From NCBI RefSeq assembly GCF_013378075.1, contig NZ_CP051131.1, positions 248,001 through 312,000 on the forward strand: a DNA stretch of 64,000 nucleotides. The letters are read 5' to 3'. Position 1 is the first letter of the stretch. Every line of letters begins with the position of its first letter. Shown here one piece after another: positions 17,046 to 25,373 of the stretch. This stretch comes from Parasphingopyxis algicola. GTDB taxonomy: Bacteria > Pseudomonadota > Alphaproteobacteria > Sphingomonadales > Sphingomonadaceae. The position numbers and the translations under genes are program-made. The notes beneath the pieces are model-generated. The model made no database searches and was not told the DNA's origin. It saw nothing but the letters and a program-made list of their open reading frames with translations.

Positions 17046-18328
17046 CAGGGGGCGGGCTCCAAACGGTCCATGCCGTTCATATAGGGTCGCAATGCGTCGG
17101 GTACGATGACCGAGCCGTCGGCCTGCTGATAATTTTCGAGGATCGCGACGATCATCCGGCCGACAACAAGGCCCGAACCGTTGAGCGTATGGACGAAGCG
17201 CGTGCCCTTGGTCTCGCCCTCGGGACGGTAGCGGGCGTTCATCCGCCGGGCCTGAAAATCGCGGCAGGTCGAACAGCTGGAGATTTCCCGATACGTGTCC
17301 TGTCCGGGCAGCCAGACTTCGAGATCGTAGGTGCGCGCCGCACCGAAGCCGAGATCGCCGGTGGCCAGGTTCATCCGGCGGAAGGGCAACTCGAGACGGG
17401 TCAGCACGTCCTCGGCGCAGGCCGTCATCCGTTCATGTTCGGCTTCCGACGCTTCGGGCGTCGTGATCGACACCATTTCGACCTTTTCGAACTGGTGCTG
17501 GCGGATATAGCCGCGGGTGTCGCGCCCGGCCGATCCGGCTTCGGAGCGGAAGCAGCTGGTCAGCGCGACGAAGCGCAACGGCAGGGCTTCCTCGGCCAGG
17601 ATCTCCTCGCGCACGATGTTCGTCAGGCTGACCTCGGCGGTCGGAATCAGCCAGCGCCCATCGGTCGTCTTGAACGAGTCGTCGGCGAACTTGGGAAGCT
17701 GTCCGGTGCCCAACATGCTTTCCTCGCGGACGAGCAGCGGCGGCATCGCTTCCTCATAGCCATGGCCGGCCGTCAGCACGTCGAGGCCGAACTGGCCGAG
17801 CGCGCGGTGCAGCCTGGCGACGGCGCCGCGGACCATCGTAAAACGCGCGCCGGCGATTTTCGCGCCGGTCTCGAAATCCAGGCCGAGCGGCTGGCCGAGA
17901 TCGACATGGTCCTTGACCGGAAAATCGAATTCGGGCGGTTCGCCGACCCGTTTCAACTCGACATTGGCATCCTCATCCGCGCCGAGCGGCACGTCGTCGG
18001 CCGGCAGGTTAGGGAGCCCGGAGAGGCGGACGTCGATCTCGACCGCGATATCGCGTTGCCGGTCCTCGATTTCGGGAAGCCGCGATTTGAGTTCGCCGAC
18101 CTCCGCCATCAAAGCCTGGGCTTTATCCTCGTCGCCCTGAGCCTTGGCCTTGCCGATCATTTTCGACGCTTCGTTGCGGCGTGCCTGGCTCGTCTGCAAT
18201 TCGGTGAGGAGTTCGCGATTGCGTTCGTCCAGCGCCAGGATTTCGGCCGCTATCGGCTCCTGGCCGCGCTTCGCCATCGCGGCGTCGAACGCCTCGGGAT
18301 TTTCGCGGATTTGTTTCAGATCATGCAT
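17045..18328 (-). CDS. serS: seryl-tRNA synthetase
   Basis: A 427-residue class II synthetase. An N-terminal tRNA-binding coiled coil (about residues 25-110, rich in Glu, Lys and Ala) precedes the catalytic core. Motif 2 reads [21 protein letters not shown] and motif 3 includes the stretch ending [18 protein letters not shown]. The ATG at 18328 begins [15 protein letters not shown] as in other SerRS; a start 12 codons upstream is not supported. It heads a run with surE and the NlpD-like gene and is divergent from a host-attachment gene. Confidence 0.96.
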   Translation of the reverse strand: MHDLKQIRENPEAFDAAMAKRGQEPIAAEILALDERNRELLTELQTSQARRNEASKMIGKAKAQGDEDKAQALMAEVGELKSRLPEIEDRQRDIAVEIDVRLSGLPNLPADDVPLGADEDANVELKRVGEPPEFDFPVKDHVDLGQPLGLDFETGAKIAGARFTMVRGAVARLHRALGQFGLDVLTAGHGYEEAMPPLLVREESMLGTGQLPKFADDSFKTTDGRWLIPTAEVSLTNIVREEILAEEALPLRFVALTSCFRSEAGSAGRDTRGYIRQHQFEKVEMVSITTPEASEAEHERMTACAEDVLTRLELPFRRMNLATGDLGFGAARTYDLEVWLPGQDTYREISSCSTCRDFQARRMNARYRPEGETKGTRFVHTLNGSGLVVGRMIVAILENYQQADGSVIVPDALRPYMNGMDRLEPAP

Positions 18329-18411
18329 GGCGGGCGCTATGACTGGCACAGTCTTTTGGCGCAACCCTCAAGCCTTTCGCGCGTTGGGCTGACAGAAGGA
18401 GAAAAAATTCC

Positions 18412-18870
18412 ATGCGAATGCCGAATGATGTTTTCGTCGTGGTCGCCGATGGCCGCAAGATGCTGTTCTTCCGCAACGAGGGCGACGCCGCATATCCGCA
18501 GCTTGAACTCGAGCGAAAGCGCAAGCAGGAGAATCCGCCCAACCGCGAACAGAAGACCGACGAGGCGGGCCGCAGCTTCTCCAGCGCCGGTGCGCGCCGC
18601 AGCAAGATGCAGGAGACCGACTTCCATCAGCTGGAGGAAGACCGGTTCGCGGCCGAGACCGCCGATCTTCTTTACAAGCGCGCGCATGCCAATGATTTCG
18701 AGAAACTGATCATCGTTGCTCCGCCGCGCACGCTTGGCGAACTCCGGAAGAATTACCATCAGAGTGTCAGCGAGCGGATCATCGGCGAGATCGACAAGGA
18801 TCTGACCGGTCACACGATCGAGGATATCGAGAAGATCATCAAAGCCGCTGACCAAAAAGCCGCTGACTAA
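18412..18870 (+). CDS. host attachment family protein
   Basis: A 152-residue protein of the 'required for attachment to host cells' family (PF10116-like). It starts NDVFVVVADGRKMLFFRNEG and has a central basic, low-complexity segment near residues 35-65 and a C-terminal alpha/beta part (LIIVAPPRTLGELR). The fold is actin/RNase H-like in relatives, and no enzymatic role is established. A GAAGGAG Shine-Dalgarno precedes the ATG. It ends at a strong bidirectional terminator. The name reflects a rhizobial mutant phenotype and need not apply here. Confidence 0.8.
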   Translation: MRMPNDVFVVVADGRKMLFFRNEGDAAYPQLELERKRKQENPPNREQKTDEAGRSFSSAGARRSKMQETDFHQLEEDRFAAETADLLYKRAHANDFEKLIIVAPPRTLGELRKNYHQSVSERIIGEIDKDLTGHTIEDIEKIIKAADQKAAD

Positions 18871-18902
18871 CAGTCATCGGCCGGTATCCGGCCAGAAACA
18901 GA

Positions 18903-18938
18903 AAACGGCGCAATCCAAAGGGGAGGATTGCGCCGTTT
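18903..18938. terminator. bidirectional Rho-independent terminator
   Basis: AAACGGCGCAATCC and GGATTGCGCCGTTT form a perfect stem of 14 bp around an eight-base loop, with T-runs on both strands. It separates the convergent host-attachment gene (+) and the Ser-rich gene (-). Confidence 0.9.
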
Positions 18939-18962
18939 CTCGTCTGTCAGACGAAGCCTGTA

Positions 18963-19865
18963 CTAGGCGGCTGCCTGCTTTCTCTTCTTCCAGCGTCGGC
19001 GCGCGACGAGCGCGGCCGCACCGCCACCGAAGAGCAACAGCATCGGCGGGGCCGGAACGTCCGTTCCGCCGGTCGACGAAGAGCTGCCGCCGCTGGACGA
19101 GGAACTGCTCGACGAACTGGAGCTTGAGCTCGAACTGCTGCTCGACGAGCCGCTGCTGCCGAAGCTGCTCGACCCGCCGGTCGCCCCGGAGGAGGTCGAC
19201 GATGAAGAGCCGCCCGAACTGGACGAGCTGCCCGAAGAGCCAGTACTGCCGTGGCTGCTGCTCCCATGACTGCTGCTGCCATGACCGCCGCTGCTCGTCC
19301 GGCCGCCCGAGGAACTCGAACTCGACGAACTGGAGCTGCTGCTCGACGAGCTCGAACTCGAACTGGACGAACTTGAGGAACCACCGCTTGAAGTGGAGCT
19401 GCTATTCTCGTTCTTGATGATGATATCGCCTTCGCGGACGAAGAAACCGCCGCCTCCGGACGAACTGCCGCCGCCGAAGAATCCCCCGAAGAACCCGCCG
19501 CCGCCGAATCCGCCGCCGCCGCCGATCACGCCGACTTCACCGCCGCCGCCGAACGTCGGGATTTCGCCGATGATCGGGGCCGGGACCTCGTAAACCGCTG
19601 GCGCGGGCGCCGCGACCTGGTTGGTCACGCTGACCACGGTCGGCGCGGGCGCACATGTCGTTCGCTGGATACTGCGGACCCGGCGTACCTTGCGGTGGAC
19701 GCGGGGCCGGTTTCCGATGCTGCGCGCAGCAACGCGGGGCTGCGCCGTGCGCACTTCCGCCGGGCCGCCTGCGGGCGCTTCGGCCACATGGACTGCACCG
19801 CCGCCGACGATCGCGCCGCCGCATGCACAGGCACATAATTTTGCAAGAGCCATTCTGACAGACAT
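18963..19865 (-). CDS. serine-rich secreted protein with PEP-CTERM-like tail
   Basis: A 300-residue low-complexity protein. The N-terminal 30 residues are hydrophobic and resemble a signal sequence containing CACACGG. The middle has a Gly/Phe-rich part (residues about 105-145) and then a long run almost wholly of serine with occasional Gly and Thr (about 155-265). The C-terminus (VPAPPMLLLFGGGAAALVA followed by RRRWKKRK) matches the architecture of PEP-CTERM sorting signals: a short motif, one hydrophobic helix and a basic end. Surface export with heavy modification is plausible. The motif is VPAPP rather than VPEPA, so exosortase recognition is inference. Start at 19865 has a GGAAAGAG upstream. 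Confidence 0.75.
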   Translation of the reverse strand: MSVRMALAKLCACACGGAIVGGGAVHVAEAPAGGPAEVRTAQPRVAARSIGNRPRVHRKVRRVRSIQRTTCAPAPTVVSVTNQVAAPAPAVYEVPAPIIGEIPTFGGGGEVGVIGGGGGFGGGGFFGGFFGGGSSSGGGGFFVREGDIIIKNENSSSTSSGGSSSSSSSSSSSSSSSSSSSSSSSSGGRTSSGGHGSSSHGSSSHGSTGSSGSSSSSGGSSSSTSSGATGGSSSFGSSGSSSSSSSSSSSSSSSSSSSGGSSSSTGGTDVPAPPMLLLFGGGAAALVARRRWKKRKQAAA

Positions 19866-20275
19866 CGGCTTTCTCTTTCCTGTTGTTCAGAACACCGGAC
19901 CAAAGCCGCCTTTCGGCGCGCAATCCGCTGCTCGGCATCGGCACAAGGCATCAACGGAAGATTAATCGCAATATCGTTAACCATGTTTTCAATGGTTAAT
20001 CAGACGTTTGCGGCATCCGCTTTTCAATTTTCGTAGTTAATGTCCCATTGAGGGGCAGTTTCACCGGCGGACGGCTGGTCGATGGAGACCGGGGTCGCGC
20101 GGATCGTTTGGCCGATAACGGGTCCGCAGCGACAATTCGGCGATTCGTCGCTTGTGCGAACCCAAGCGGATGAGTATAGGCCCGCGCCATGGCCGGACGC
20201 CGGATCATCCTTTGATTCGAACGCGTTTCTGCGTCGCAAATTTATCATGCCGGTTCGGCAGTGAAGGAATGGCAC
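19866..20275. other. intergenic region, about 410 bp
   Basis: I see no convincing gene here. An 8-bp inverted repeat TTAACCAT / ATGGTTAA with a seven-base loop lies at 19977-19999. The rest presumably holds divergent promoters for the Ser-rich gene and dksA, but I could not define core elements. Confidence 0.6.
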
Positions 20276-20758
20276 ATGGCAACAGCCGCGCAATCATCCA
20301 AAAAAAGCGGCGCCCGTAAGGCCAAGCAGAACAGCGGCGATCTGAGCCAACCTCCCGAAAGCGATATTGTACTGGATCATGACGCGCCGTTTATGGGTGA
20401 GGCGCACCAGGCCTATTTCCGCCAGAAGCTTATCGACTGGAAAGCGAGCATCGTGCGCGATGTGGACGGGACGCGGGAGCAGCTGCGCGAGGGGCCGATC
20501 CGCGAGCCCGACGCCACCGATCGCGCGTCGAGCGAAACGGACTGGTCGATCGAACTGCGCCGCCGCGACCGGCAGCGCAAACTGGTCGCGAAGATCGACG
20601 CGGCGCTGGGGCGACTCGATAATGGCGAATTCGGTTACTGCGTGGTCACTGGTGAGCCGATCTCGCTGGCACGGCTCGATGCGCGGCCGATCGCGACGAT
20701 GACGGTGGAGGCACAGGAGCGGCACGAGCGCAACGAGCGGCTCACCCGGGACGAATAG
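20276..20758 (+). CDS. dksA: DksA/TraR-family RNA polymerase-binding protein
   Basis: A 160-residue protein that binds the RNA polymerase secondary channel and works with ppGpp. A coiled coil spans roughly residues 45-110 and is followed by the zinc-finger position (GEFGYCVVTGEPISLARLDARP). Only one of the four canonical cysteines remains, which is common in alphaproteobacterial DksA. The first 35 residues are polar and disordered. The ATG at 20276 lies nine bases after GAAGGAA; an in-frame GTG at 20261 is possible. Monocistronic. Confidence 0.88.
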   Translation: MATAAQSSKKSGARKAKQNSGDLSQPPESDIVLDHDAPFMGEAHQAYFRQKLIDWKASIVRDVDGTREQLREGPIREPDATDRASSETDWSIELRRRDRQRKLVAKIDAALGRLDNGEFGYCVVTGEPISLARLDARPIATMTVEAQERHERNERLTRDE

Positions 20759-20788
20759 AATGCGATCCGGCGGAACGCCGCGAACCCG

Positions 20789-20944
20789 TTAATGGGTAAC
20801 GAGTTTTTCTTTGATCTTCAGCTTCTGTTTCTTGAGTTCGGCGAGTTTTATCTGATCGGGTGAGGGGCGCTGCATTTCCGCGTTGATCTTCGCGTCGAGG
20901 CCGGCATGCTTGGCTTCAAGGGCGGACTCATGAGCATTATCCAT
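20789..20944 (-). CDS. YdcH/DUF465-like small protein
   Basis: A 51-residue basic, helical protein (MDNAHESALEAKHAGLDAKI ... KLAELKKQKLKIKEKLVTH). The heptad-like pattern and the ending LKKQKLKIKEKL match the DUF465/YdcH family. Function is unknown; members are expressed abundantly in alphaproteobacteria. It is divergent from a second copy at 21055, with about 110 bp between starts. Confidence 0.82.
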   Translation of the reverse strand: MDNAHESALEAKHAGLDAKINAEMQRPSPDQIKLAELKKQKLKIKEKLVTH

Positions 20945-21054
20945 CACTCTCTCCTCAGCTTGGGATAACGAGGCTAACCCATTTTGCCTCCTCTTGTCTG
21001 CCCCAAATTTCATGGCAGGGCGGCGGGCCGTGGCCTTGCAACTGCGAGGCGTTG

Positions 21055-21270
21055 ATGACATCGCCTTCGGCCATGGAAGATGCGATCCTGAGAGTGAAGC
21101 TGGCGGCGCTGAAATCGGAGCATCGCGACCTGGACGGCGCGATCGACGCGCTGCTCGAAGCGCCGGCGAAGGACCAGCTCCAGCTCGCGCGCCTGAAGAA
21201 GCGCAAGCTGCGCCTGAAGGACGAAATCGCCGAAATCGAGGACCGCCTGCTCCCCGACATCATCGCCTGA
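21055..21270 (+). CDS. YdcH/DUF465 family small protein
   Basis: A 71-residue helical protein. The core ALKSEHRDLDGAIDALLEAP followed by LKKRKLRLKDEIAEIED is typical of DUF465. It may instead start at an internal ATG at 21073 (MEDAILRVK). A paired, divergent arrangement with the 51-residue homologue suggests paralogous duplication. The gene ends before a terminator that serves the opposite-strand heat-shock gene. Confidence 0.82.
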   Translation: MTSPSAMEDAILRVKLAALKSEHRDLDGAIDALLEAPAKDQLQLARLKKRKLRLKDEIAEIEDRLLPDIIA

Positions 21271-21302
21271 CCGCGCGTCAGACGTTCCCGTTTGCAGCAT
21301 GC

Positions 21303-21336
21303 AAAAAAGGGTCGGCCCGGATATCCGGGCCGACCC
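21303..21336 (-). terminator. Rho-independent terminator of the hsp20 gene
   Basis: Perfect 14-bp stem with no unpaired centre (GGGTCGGCCCGGAT / ATCCGGGCCGACCC at 21309-21336) followed, on the minus strand, by six T residues (21308-21303). It lies 23 bases past the hsp20 stop. Confidence 0.92.
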
Positions 21337-21358
21337 CATTCTTCAGACCTCCGGCCGT

Positions 21359-21835
21359 TTACGCGGCTTCGCGATCCTCGTCGTTATGCGCATCGATCGT
21401 CTTCGGGGCATTGTCGCCGCCGATCTCGATCTTGCGCGGCTTCTTCTCTTCGGGGATCTCGCGGGCCAGCTCGACATTGAGCAGGCCGTTCGCATAATCC
21501 GCGCCGGTCACCTTGATGGTGTCGGCCAGTTCGAAGCGGCGCTCGAAGGCGCGCGTACCGATGCCGCGATGCAGGAATTCCCGCGAGGCATCGTCTTCGC
21601 GTTCGGCGACACGGCCAGTGATGATGAGCACATTTTCATGCACCGTCACATCGAGCTCGTCTTCGGCGAAACCGGCCACCGCCATCGAAATGCGATAGGC
21701 GTCGTCGCCCAGCTTTTCGATATTGTACGGCGGATAGGCATTGCCTTCGCCGCGGGTCGCCGCATCGACGAGACGGTTCAGATTCTCGAAACCGACCGAG
21801 GAACGGAGGAGGGGGGTGAAATCAAAACTGCGCAT
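21359..21835 (-). CDS. small heat-shock protein, Hsp20/IbpA family
   Basis: A 158-residue holdase chaperone that binds unfolding proteins in the cytosol. It begins MRSFDFTPLLRSSVGFENL, as in alphaproteobacterial class A sHsps (HspA/IbpA type). The alpha-crystallin domain covers about residues 35-130 with the conserved GLLNVELAREIPEE near its end. The ATG at 21835 has an AGGA Shine-Dalgarno. A sigma-32-like promoter and a hairpin that hides the Shine-Dalgarno lie upstream, and a strong terminator follows, so it is a single-gene heat-shock unit. Confidence 0.93.
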   Translation of the reverse strand: MRSFDFTPLLRSSVGFENLNRLVDAATRGEGNAYPPYNIEKLGDDAYRISMAVAGFAEDELDVTVHENVLIITGRVAEREDDASREFLHRGIGTRAFERRFELADTIKVTGADYANGLLNVELAREIPEEKKPRKIEIGGDNAPKTIDAHNDEDREAA

Positions 21836-21935
21836 GGTCAAAAATCCTTTCGATAAGCGATTTAAGAGTGTTTTCGGCCCGCGGATCGCCCGCGCGGCCT
21901 GTCTCGTCCGTCCCGAAAATGGCGACGGCCTCGAC
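21836..21935 (-). promoter_or_regulatory. ROSE-like RNA thermometer in the hsp20 5' leader
   Basis: In the leader, bases 21863-21842 (minus strand) fold as AAAUCG-CUU-loop-AAG-GAUUU with one bulged G. This pairs the Shine-Dalgarno AGGA with a UCGCU element, which matches the UYGCU signature of ROSE elements. About 70 further leader bases upstream form G/C-rich stems, as expected for ROSE. Confidence 0.7.
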
Positions 21936-21941
21936 ACCGTT

Positions 21942-21970
21942 CAGATGGTATTTCGTCGGCGTTTTTCAAG
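21942..21970 (-). promoter_or_regulatory. sigma-32 (RpoH)-type heat-shock promoter
   Basis: Minus-strand CTTGAAA at 21970-21964 is followed after 13 bases by TACCATCT, close to the RpoH consensus CTTGAAA-N11-15-CCCCATNT. It would start transcription about 100 bases before the hsp20 ATG. Confidence 0.75.
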
Positions 21971-22073
21971 GGGGTGACCAACGCCCCGTATCGGGACATT
22001 TGGCGGTTAACCAGCACCGCTCACCCTATTTGGGCTTGGAGCGAATGGCCGGCCTGTGGCAAGACGCCCGCCT

Positions 22074-22541
22074 ATGCCGGATGGAGTCGCCCAAACCCAG
22101 CTTACGCGCAAGCTCGTGGACTCGCTATATGTCGAGGCCATGGTGCTGGCGGACGAGGCCCGCGCCTATTTCGAAGATCATGGCGTCGAGGCGCGCGACG
22201 GCCTGCGGCCGGCGCAACGCGTCGGTTATGCGGTCGAGTCGCTGAAGGTGACGACGCGCCTCATGCACGTCATCGCCTGGCTCCTGACTTGGCGAGGCGA
22301 AGCCAATGGCGAGATCGATGCGGAGCAGGCGCGCCACCCCGATCGCCGTCTCGGGCTCACCGGCCGCAGTGACCCCGATGTGGTCGACACGCTGCCGGAA
22401 GGTGCCCAGCGCCTGATCGTGGCGAGCGAGGAGCTTTACAAGCGCGTCCGGCGCCTCGAGCAGGAGCTGCTTGCCCCGCCGGAAGAACCCAAGGCGAGCC
22501 CGGCGCGCGGCCTGCTCGGCAGGCTGGAACGGGCTTTCTAG
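22074..22541 (+). CDS. rcdA: RcdA-type protein (DUF1465 family)
   Basis: A 155-residue helical protein of the DUF1465 family, whose Caulobacter member RcdA is an adaptor that helps ClpXP degrade CtrA at the G1-S transition. The conserved run DSLYVEAMVLADEARAYFED and the RLMHVIAWLLTWRGEA segment fit the family. The C-terminus (from about 130) is variable and disordered. The start is taken at ATG 22074; a GTG at 22056 is possible. The gene stands alone, divergent from hsp20. Confidence 0.88.
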   Translation: MPDGVAQTQLTRKLVDSLYVEAMVLADEARAYFEDHGVEARDGLRPAQRVGYAVESLKVTTRLMHVIAWLLTWRGEANGEIDAEQARHPDRRLGLTGRSDPDVVDTLPEGAQRLIVASEELYKRVRRLEQELLAPPEEPKASPARGLLGRLERAF

Positions 22542-22546
22542 TTCGT

Positions 22547-22736
22547 CAGAAACTTCCTGACGGAAGTTCGCCGCACCGCCCTCCGATGGCATCCAGCGAC
22601 GTTTCGCGTCGCCGGAGCCTCTGCCATCTCCGCCCGCTCCCCCTCCCGGCCTCCCCGAGGGTATACTGAATGGGAGGCCGGGAGGGGGAGCGGGCCGGTG
22701 CGGCGCCTGAGCGTTAGCGAAGGTCTGACACACAAA
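22547..22736. repeat. long palindromic intergenic element with outward hairpin repeats
   Basis: Perfect 23-bp inverted arms at 22633-22655 and 22672-22694 surround a 16-base spacer. Outside each arm an outward-facing unit carries CGGTGCGGCG, a stem and TCTGAC: on the minus strand at 22578-22547 (stem AACTTCC / GGAAGTT), and on the plus strand at 22695-22731. The element sits between rcdA and the convergent nitronate monooxygenase gene and could end transcripts from both sides. It looks like a MITE or BIME-type element without its own genes. Confidence 0.8.
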
Positions 22737-22776
22737 TCACGTTGCGGCGCTCAACCGCTAGGTTGAGTCCGGCAAA

Positions 22777-23748
22777 TCAGTACAACCGCGCGAGCAAGCT
22801 CTCTTTCGCCGCGCGATATTCGGCTTCGAGCCGGTCGACCCGGTCGGCGATGCTCTCGACCTTTTCGACGGCGCCGACGCCCTGGCCCGCACCCCAGATA
22901 TCCTTCCAGGCCTTCTTTTCCTGGTTGCCGCCCGAGCCGAAATCCATCGTTTTGTAGTCGCCTTGGGGAAGATCGTCGGGATCGAGCCCCGCATTCTCGA
23001 TCGACTGGCGCAGATAATTGCCTTTCACGCCCGTAAAGAGGTCGGAATAGACGATATCGGCCGCCCGGCCCTCGACCACGCCCTGCTTGTATCCCTCGAC
23101 CGCATTGGCCTCTTCGGTCGCGATAAAGGCCGATCCGATATAGGCGAGATCGGCGCCCATCGCCTGCGCGCCGAGGATTGAGCCGCCCGTCGCCATCGAG
23201 CCGGAGAGCAATAGCGGCCCGTCGAACCATTCGCGGATTTCGGCGACCAGCGCGAAGGGCGAGATCGTGCCCGCATGGCCGCCGGCGCCCGCTGCCACCG
23301 CGATGATCCCGTCCGCCCCTTTTTCGACGGCCTTGCGCGCGAAGCGATCGTTGATGATGTCGTGCAGAGTGATCCCGCCCCAGTTGTGGACGGCCTCGTT
23401 GAGCTCGACGCGCGCGCCCAGCGAGGTGATCGTGATCGGCACCTGCCATTTCTCGCAGGTCGCGAGATCCTCTTCGAGGCGGTTGTTCGACTTGTGGACG
23501 ATCTGGTTGACCGCGAAGGGCGCGGCCGGGCGATCGGGATTGTCGCGATTGTGCGCGGCCAGCTCCTCGGTGATCTGGTGCAGCCACTCGTCGAGCATCG
23601 TCTGCGGCCGGGCATTGAGCGCCGGGAAGGCACCGACGATCCCCGCCTTGCATTGCGCAATGACGAGTTCCGGACCCGAAATGATGAAGAGGGGCGCGCC
23701 CACGAGCGGCAGGCGCAGCGGATCGAAGAGAGGGCTGGGCAAGGTCAT
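22777..23748 (-). CDS. nitronate monooxygenase family protein
   Basis: A 323-residue FMN-binding TIM barrel. The N-terminal PLVGAPLFIISGPELVIAQCKAG, the central GADGIIAVAAGAGGHAG and GGSILGAQAMGADLAYIGS give the flavin phosphate-binding pattern, and His in AGGHAG is the likely catalytic base. Members oxidise alkyl nitronates or propionate-3-nitronate, or act as 2-nitropropane dioxygenase-like enzymes. The exact substrate cannot be read from the sequence. The C-terminal KVESIADRVDRLEAEYRAAK is helical. Confidence 0.9.
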   Translation of the reverse strand: MTLPSPLFDPLRLPLVGAPLFIISGPELVIAQCKAGIVGAFPALNARPQTMLDEWLHQITEELAAHNRDNPDRPAAPFAVNQIVHKSNNRLEEDLATCEKWQVPITITSLGARVELNEAVHNWGGITLHDIINDRFARKAVEKGADGIIAVAAGAGGHAGTISPFALVAEIREWFDGPLLLSGSMATGGSILGAQAMGADLAYIGSAFIATEEANAVEGYKQGVVEGRAADIVYSDLFTGVKGNYLRQSIENAGLDPDDLPQGDYKTMDFGSGGNQEKKAWKDIWGAGQGVGAVEKVESIADRVDRLEAEYRAAKESLLARLY

Positions 23749-23812
23749 TTCGGTTTCCTAGCGAAACCTGTTTCGCTGTCCAGCGGGTAATTTGGATAGG
23801 GCGGGCAGCGTC

Positions 23813-24265
23813 CTATTCCTCTGGCACCAGGATCCGCTCGGGCTGGCCGTCGACATGGACGCGGAACACCACGGCCCGGGCGCCGTCGGGGCCGCCGCGC
23901 GGCGAATGGATGGCCCGCGGCGGAATGACATAGGAGTCGCCCGCCGACAGCGTGATATCCGCTTGGCCCTCTTGAACGTGCACCGCCGAACCTTCGAGAA
24001 CGTAGAGGAACTCCTCGCCCGGATGGTAGTGGCGCGGGACGGCGGCCCCGGCCGGGATGACGACGTCGGAGATGATGACTTCGAGCCCCTCCGCAATCGT
24101 GATCGGCGCGCGCAGCCGCTGGTTCGATCCGGGTGGCGGTACTTCCGCATCATCGTTTTGCGTGTGCTTGACCGGCGCGTGTCCGGCATGATGACTGTCG
24201 TGCGCTGCCGACGGGGCCGCCGCCGCGCACAAGCCGATCGGTAACGATATGAGCAAAAGGCGCAT
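23813..24265 (-). CDS. secreted cupin-domain protein
   Basis: A 150-residue protein with an N-terminal signal peptide (residues 1-21, cleavage likely near PSAAHD) and a His-rich start of the mature part (HDSHHAGHAP). A single cupin barrel follows. Its first motif (PRHYHPGEEFLYVLEGS) holds two His and a Glu for a metal, and the second is AIHSPRG. Periplasmic metal-binding is likely; the substrate is unknown. It runs on the same strand as the upstream DUF3008 gene, with 27 bases between them. Confidence 0.85.
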   Translation of the reverse strand: MRLLLISLPIGLCAAAAPSAAHDSHHAGHAPVKHTQNDDAEVPPPGSNQRLRAPITIAEGLEVIISDVVIPAGAAVPRHYHPGEEFLYVLEGSAVHVQEGQADITLSAGDSYVIPPRAIHSPRGGPDGARAVVFRVHVDGQPERILVPEE

Positions 24266-24292
24266 GGCCGAATTCTCCCTTATGGCCTCGGC

Positions 24293-24478
24293 CTAGTCGC
24301 CGACATGATCCGGTTTGTCGTCGCGGCTCGCGCTGGCCATTTCCTCGAGTTCCTCCTCGCTCATCGACTCGTACATCTCTTTCGACGCGCCTCGAAGGTC
24401 GCTCTCGGGAGTTTCACGCCGTTTCGCCGACAGGGCTGCGCCGGCCGCCTTTTGTTGGGCTTTGGATTTGGCTTTCAT
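24293..24478 (-). CDS. DUF3008-like small protein
   Basis: A 61-residue highly charged protein beginning MKAKSKAQQKAAGAALSAKR, then GASKEMYESMSEEELEEM, which is the DUF3008 pattern. A GGAAGG Shine-Dalgarno precedes the ATG at 24478; the TTG one codon upstream is unlikely. Function is unknown. The protein is probably largely disordered, similar to stress-induced small proteins (KGG/CsbD-like in style); that comparison is an impression only. Confidence 0.82.
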   Translation of the reverse strand: MKAKSKAQQKAAGAALSAKRRETPESDLRGASKEMYESMSEEELEEMASASRDDKPDHVGD

Positions 24479-24583
24479 CAAACATTTCCTTCCTGGTCGG
24501 TGCCTCGCCTTTTCAATGGACGGGTACGGGGACGGGTTCCCCGCTGTTCCCTCATGCCGGGAAACGGCTTAGGGGAGCGCAGC

Positions 24584-25357
24584 ATGTTACAGCTGGCCGC
24601 CCTGTTCGCGCTGACCGCCTTGCTCTACGCCTCGGTGGGTTTCGGCGGCGGTTCGACCTATAACGCGCTGCTCGTCCTCAATGGTACCGATTTCCGCATC
24701 CTGCCGGCGATCGCGCTGGTCTGCAACATCATCGTCGTGGCTGGCGGCAGCTGGCGCTTCTGGCAGGCCGGCCATGTCAGCCTTGCCCGGATACTGCCCT
24801 GGATAATGCTGTCCGTGCCCGCCGCCTGGCTCGGCGGCCGGCTCGCGATATCCGAGACGCTGTTCATCGGAGCGCTCGGCGGTTCGCTTCTGGTCGCCGG
24901 TCTGCAGCTGGCGTTCGAGCGAAAAGGGGCGGCGGACGAAGGCGAGGCGCGTCATGTCGCACGACCGCTCAGCTATGCGGTGGGCGGCGGTATCGGCTTC
25001 CTGTCGGGCATGGTCGGCATCGGTGGCGGGATATTCCTCGCGCCAATCCTCTATCTGCTGCGCTGGGGCGGGCCGCGCGAGATCGCCGGTACGGCGAGCG
25101 TCTTCATCCTGGTCAATTCGCTGGCCGGCCTGGCCGGGCAGCTGATGAAGCTCGAGGCCGATTATGGCGTGGCGAGCGCGGCGGACCTGCTACGTGATTA
25201 TTGGCTGCTCTTTCCCGCAGTCCTGATCGGCGGCCAGATCGGCTCGCGCCTCGGCAGCACGCGCATACCGCCTCTGCTCGTCAAGCGGCTGACGGCCGTG
25301 TTGATCCTCTATGTCGCCGCGCGGTTGCTGTGGCGCTGGTTGGGATTGGTCGGCTAG
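24584..25357 (+). CDS. TSUP family membrane transporter
   Basis: A 257-residue protein with about seven or eight hydrophobic helices and two internal repeats: GFGGGSTYNALLVL near the start and the GFLSGMVGIGGGIFLAPIL motif in the second half. This is the TSUP (TauE/SafE, COG0730) signature. Members export sulfite or sulfoacetate, or import other anions. The substrate is not readable from the sequence. The ATG at 24584 follows AGGGGAGC. It is divergent from the DUF3008 gene. Confidence 0.9.
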   Translation: MLQLAALFALTALLYASVGFGGGSTYNALLVLNGTDFRILPAIALVCNIIVVAGGSWRFWQAGHVSLARILPWIMLSVPAAWLGGRLAISETLFIGALGGSLLVAGLQLAFERKGAADEGEARHVARPLSYAVGGGIGFLSGMVGIGGGIFLAPILYLLRWGGPREIAGTASVFILVNSLAGLAGQLMKLEADYGVASAADLLRDYWLLFPAVLIGGQIGSRLGSTRIPPLLVKRLTAVLILYVAARLLWRWLGLVG

Positions 25358-25373
25358 GCGCCGAGCGCGCGTC

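Noticed and set aside
19081-19400. Repetitive stretch that could be mistaken for a CRISPR array or minisatellite
   Set aside because: The repeats are serine codons (TCG, AGC, TCC) in one open frame with no regular spacer.
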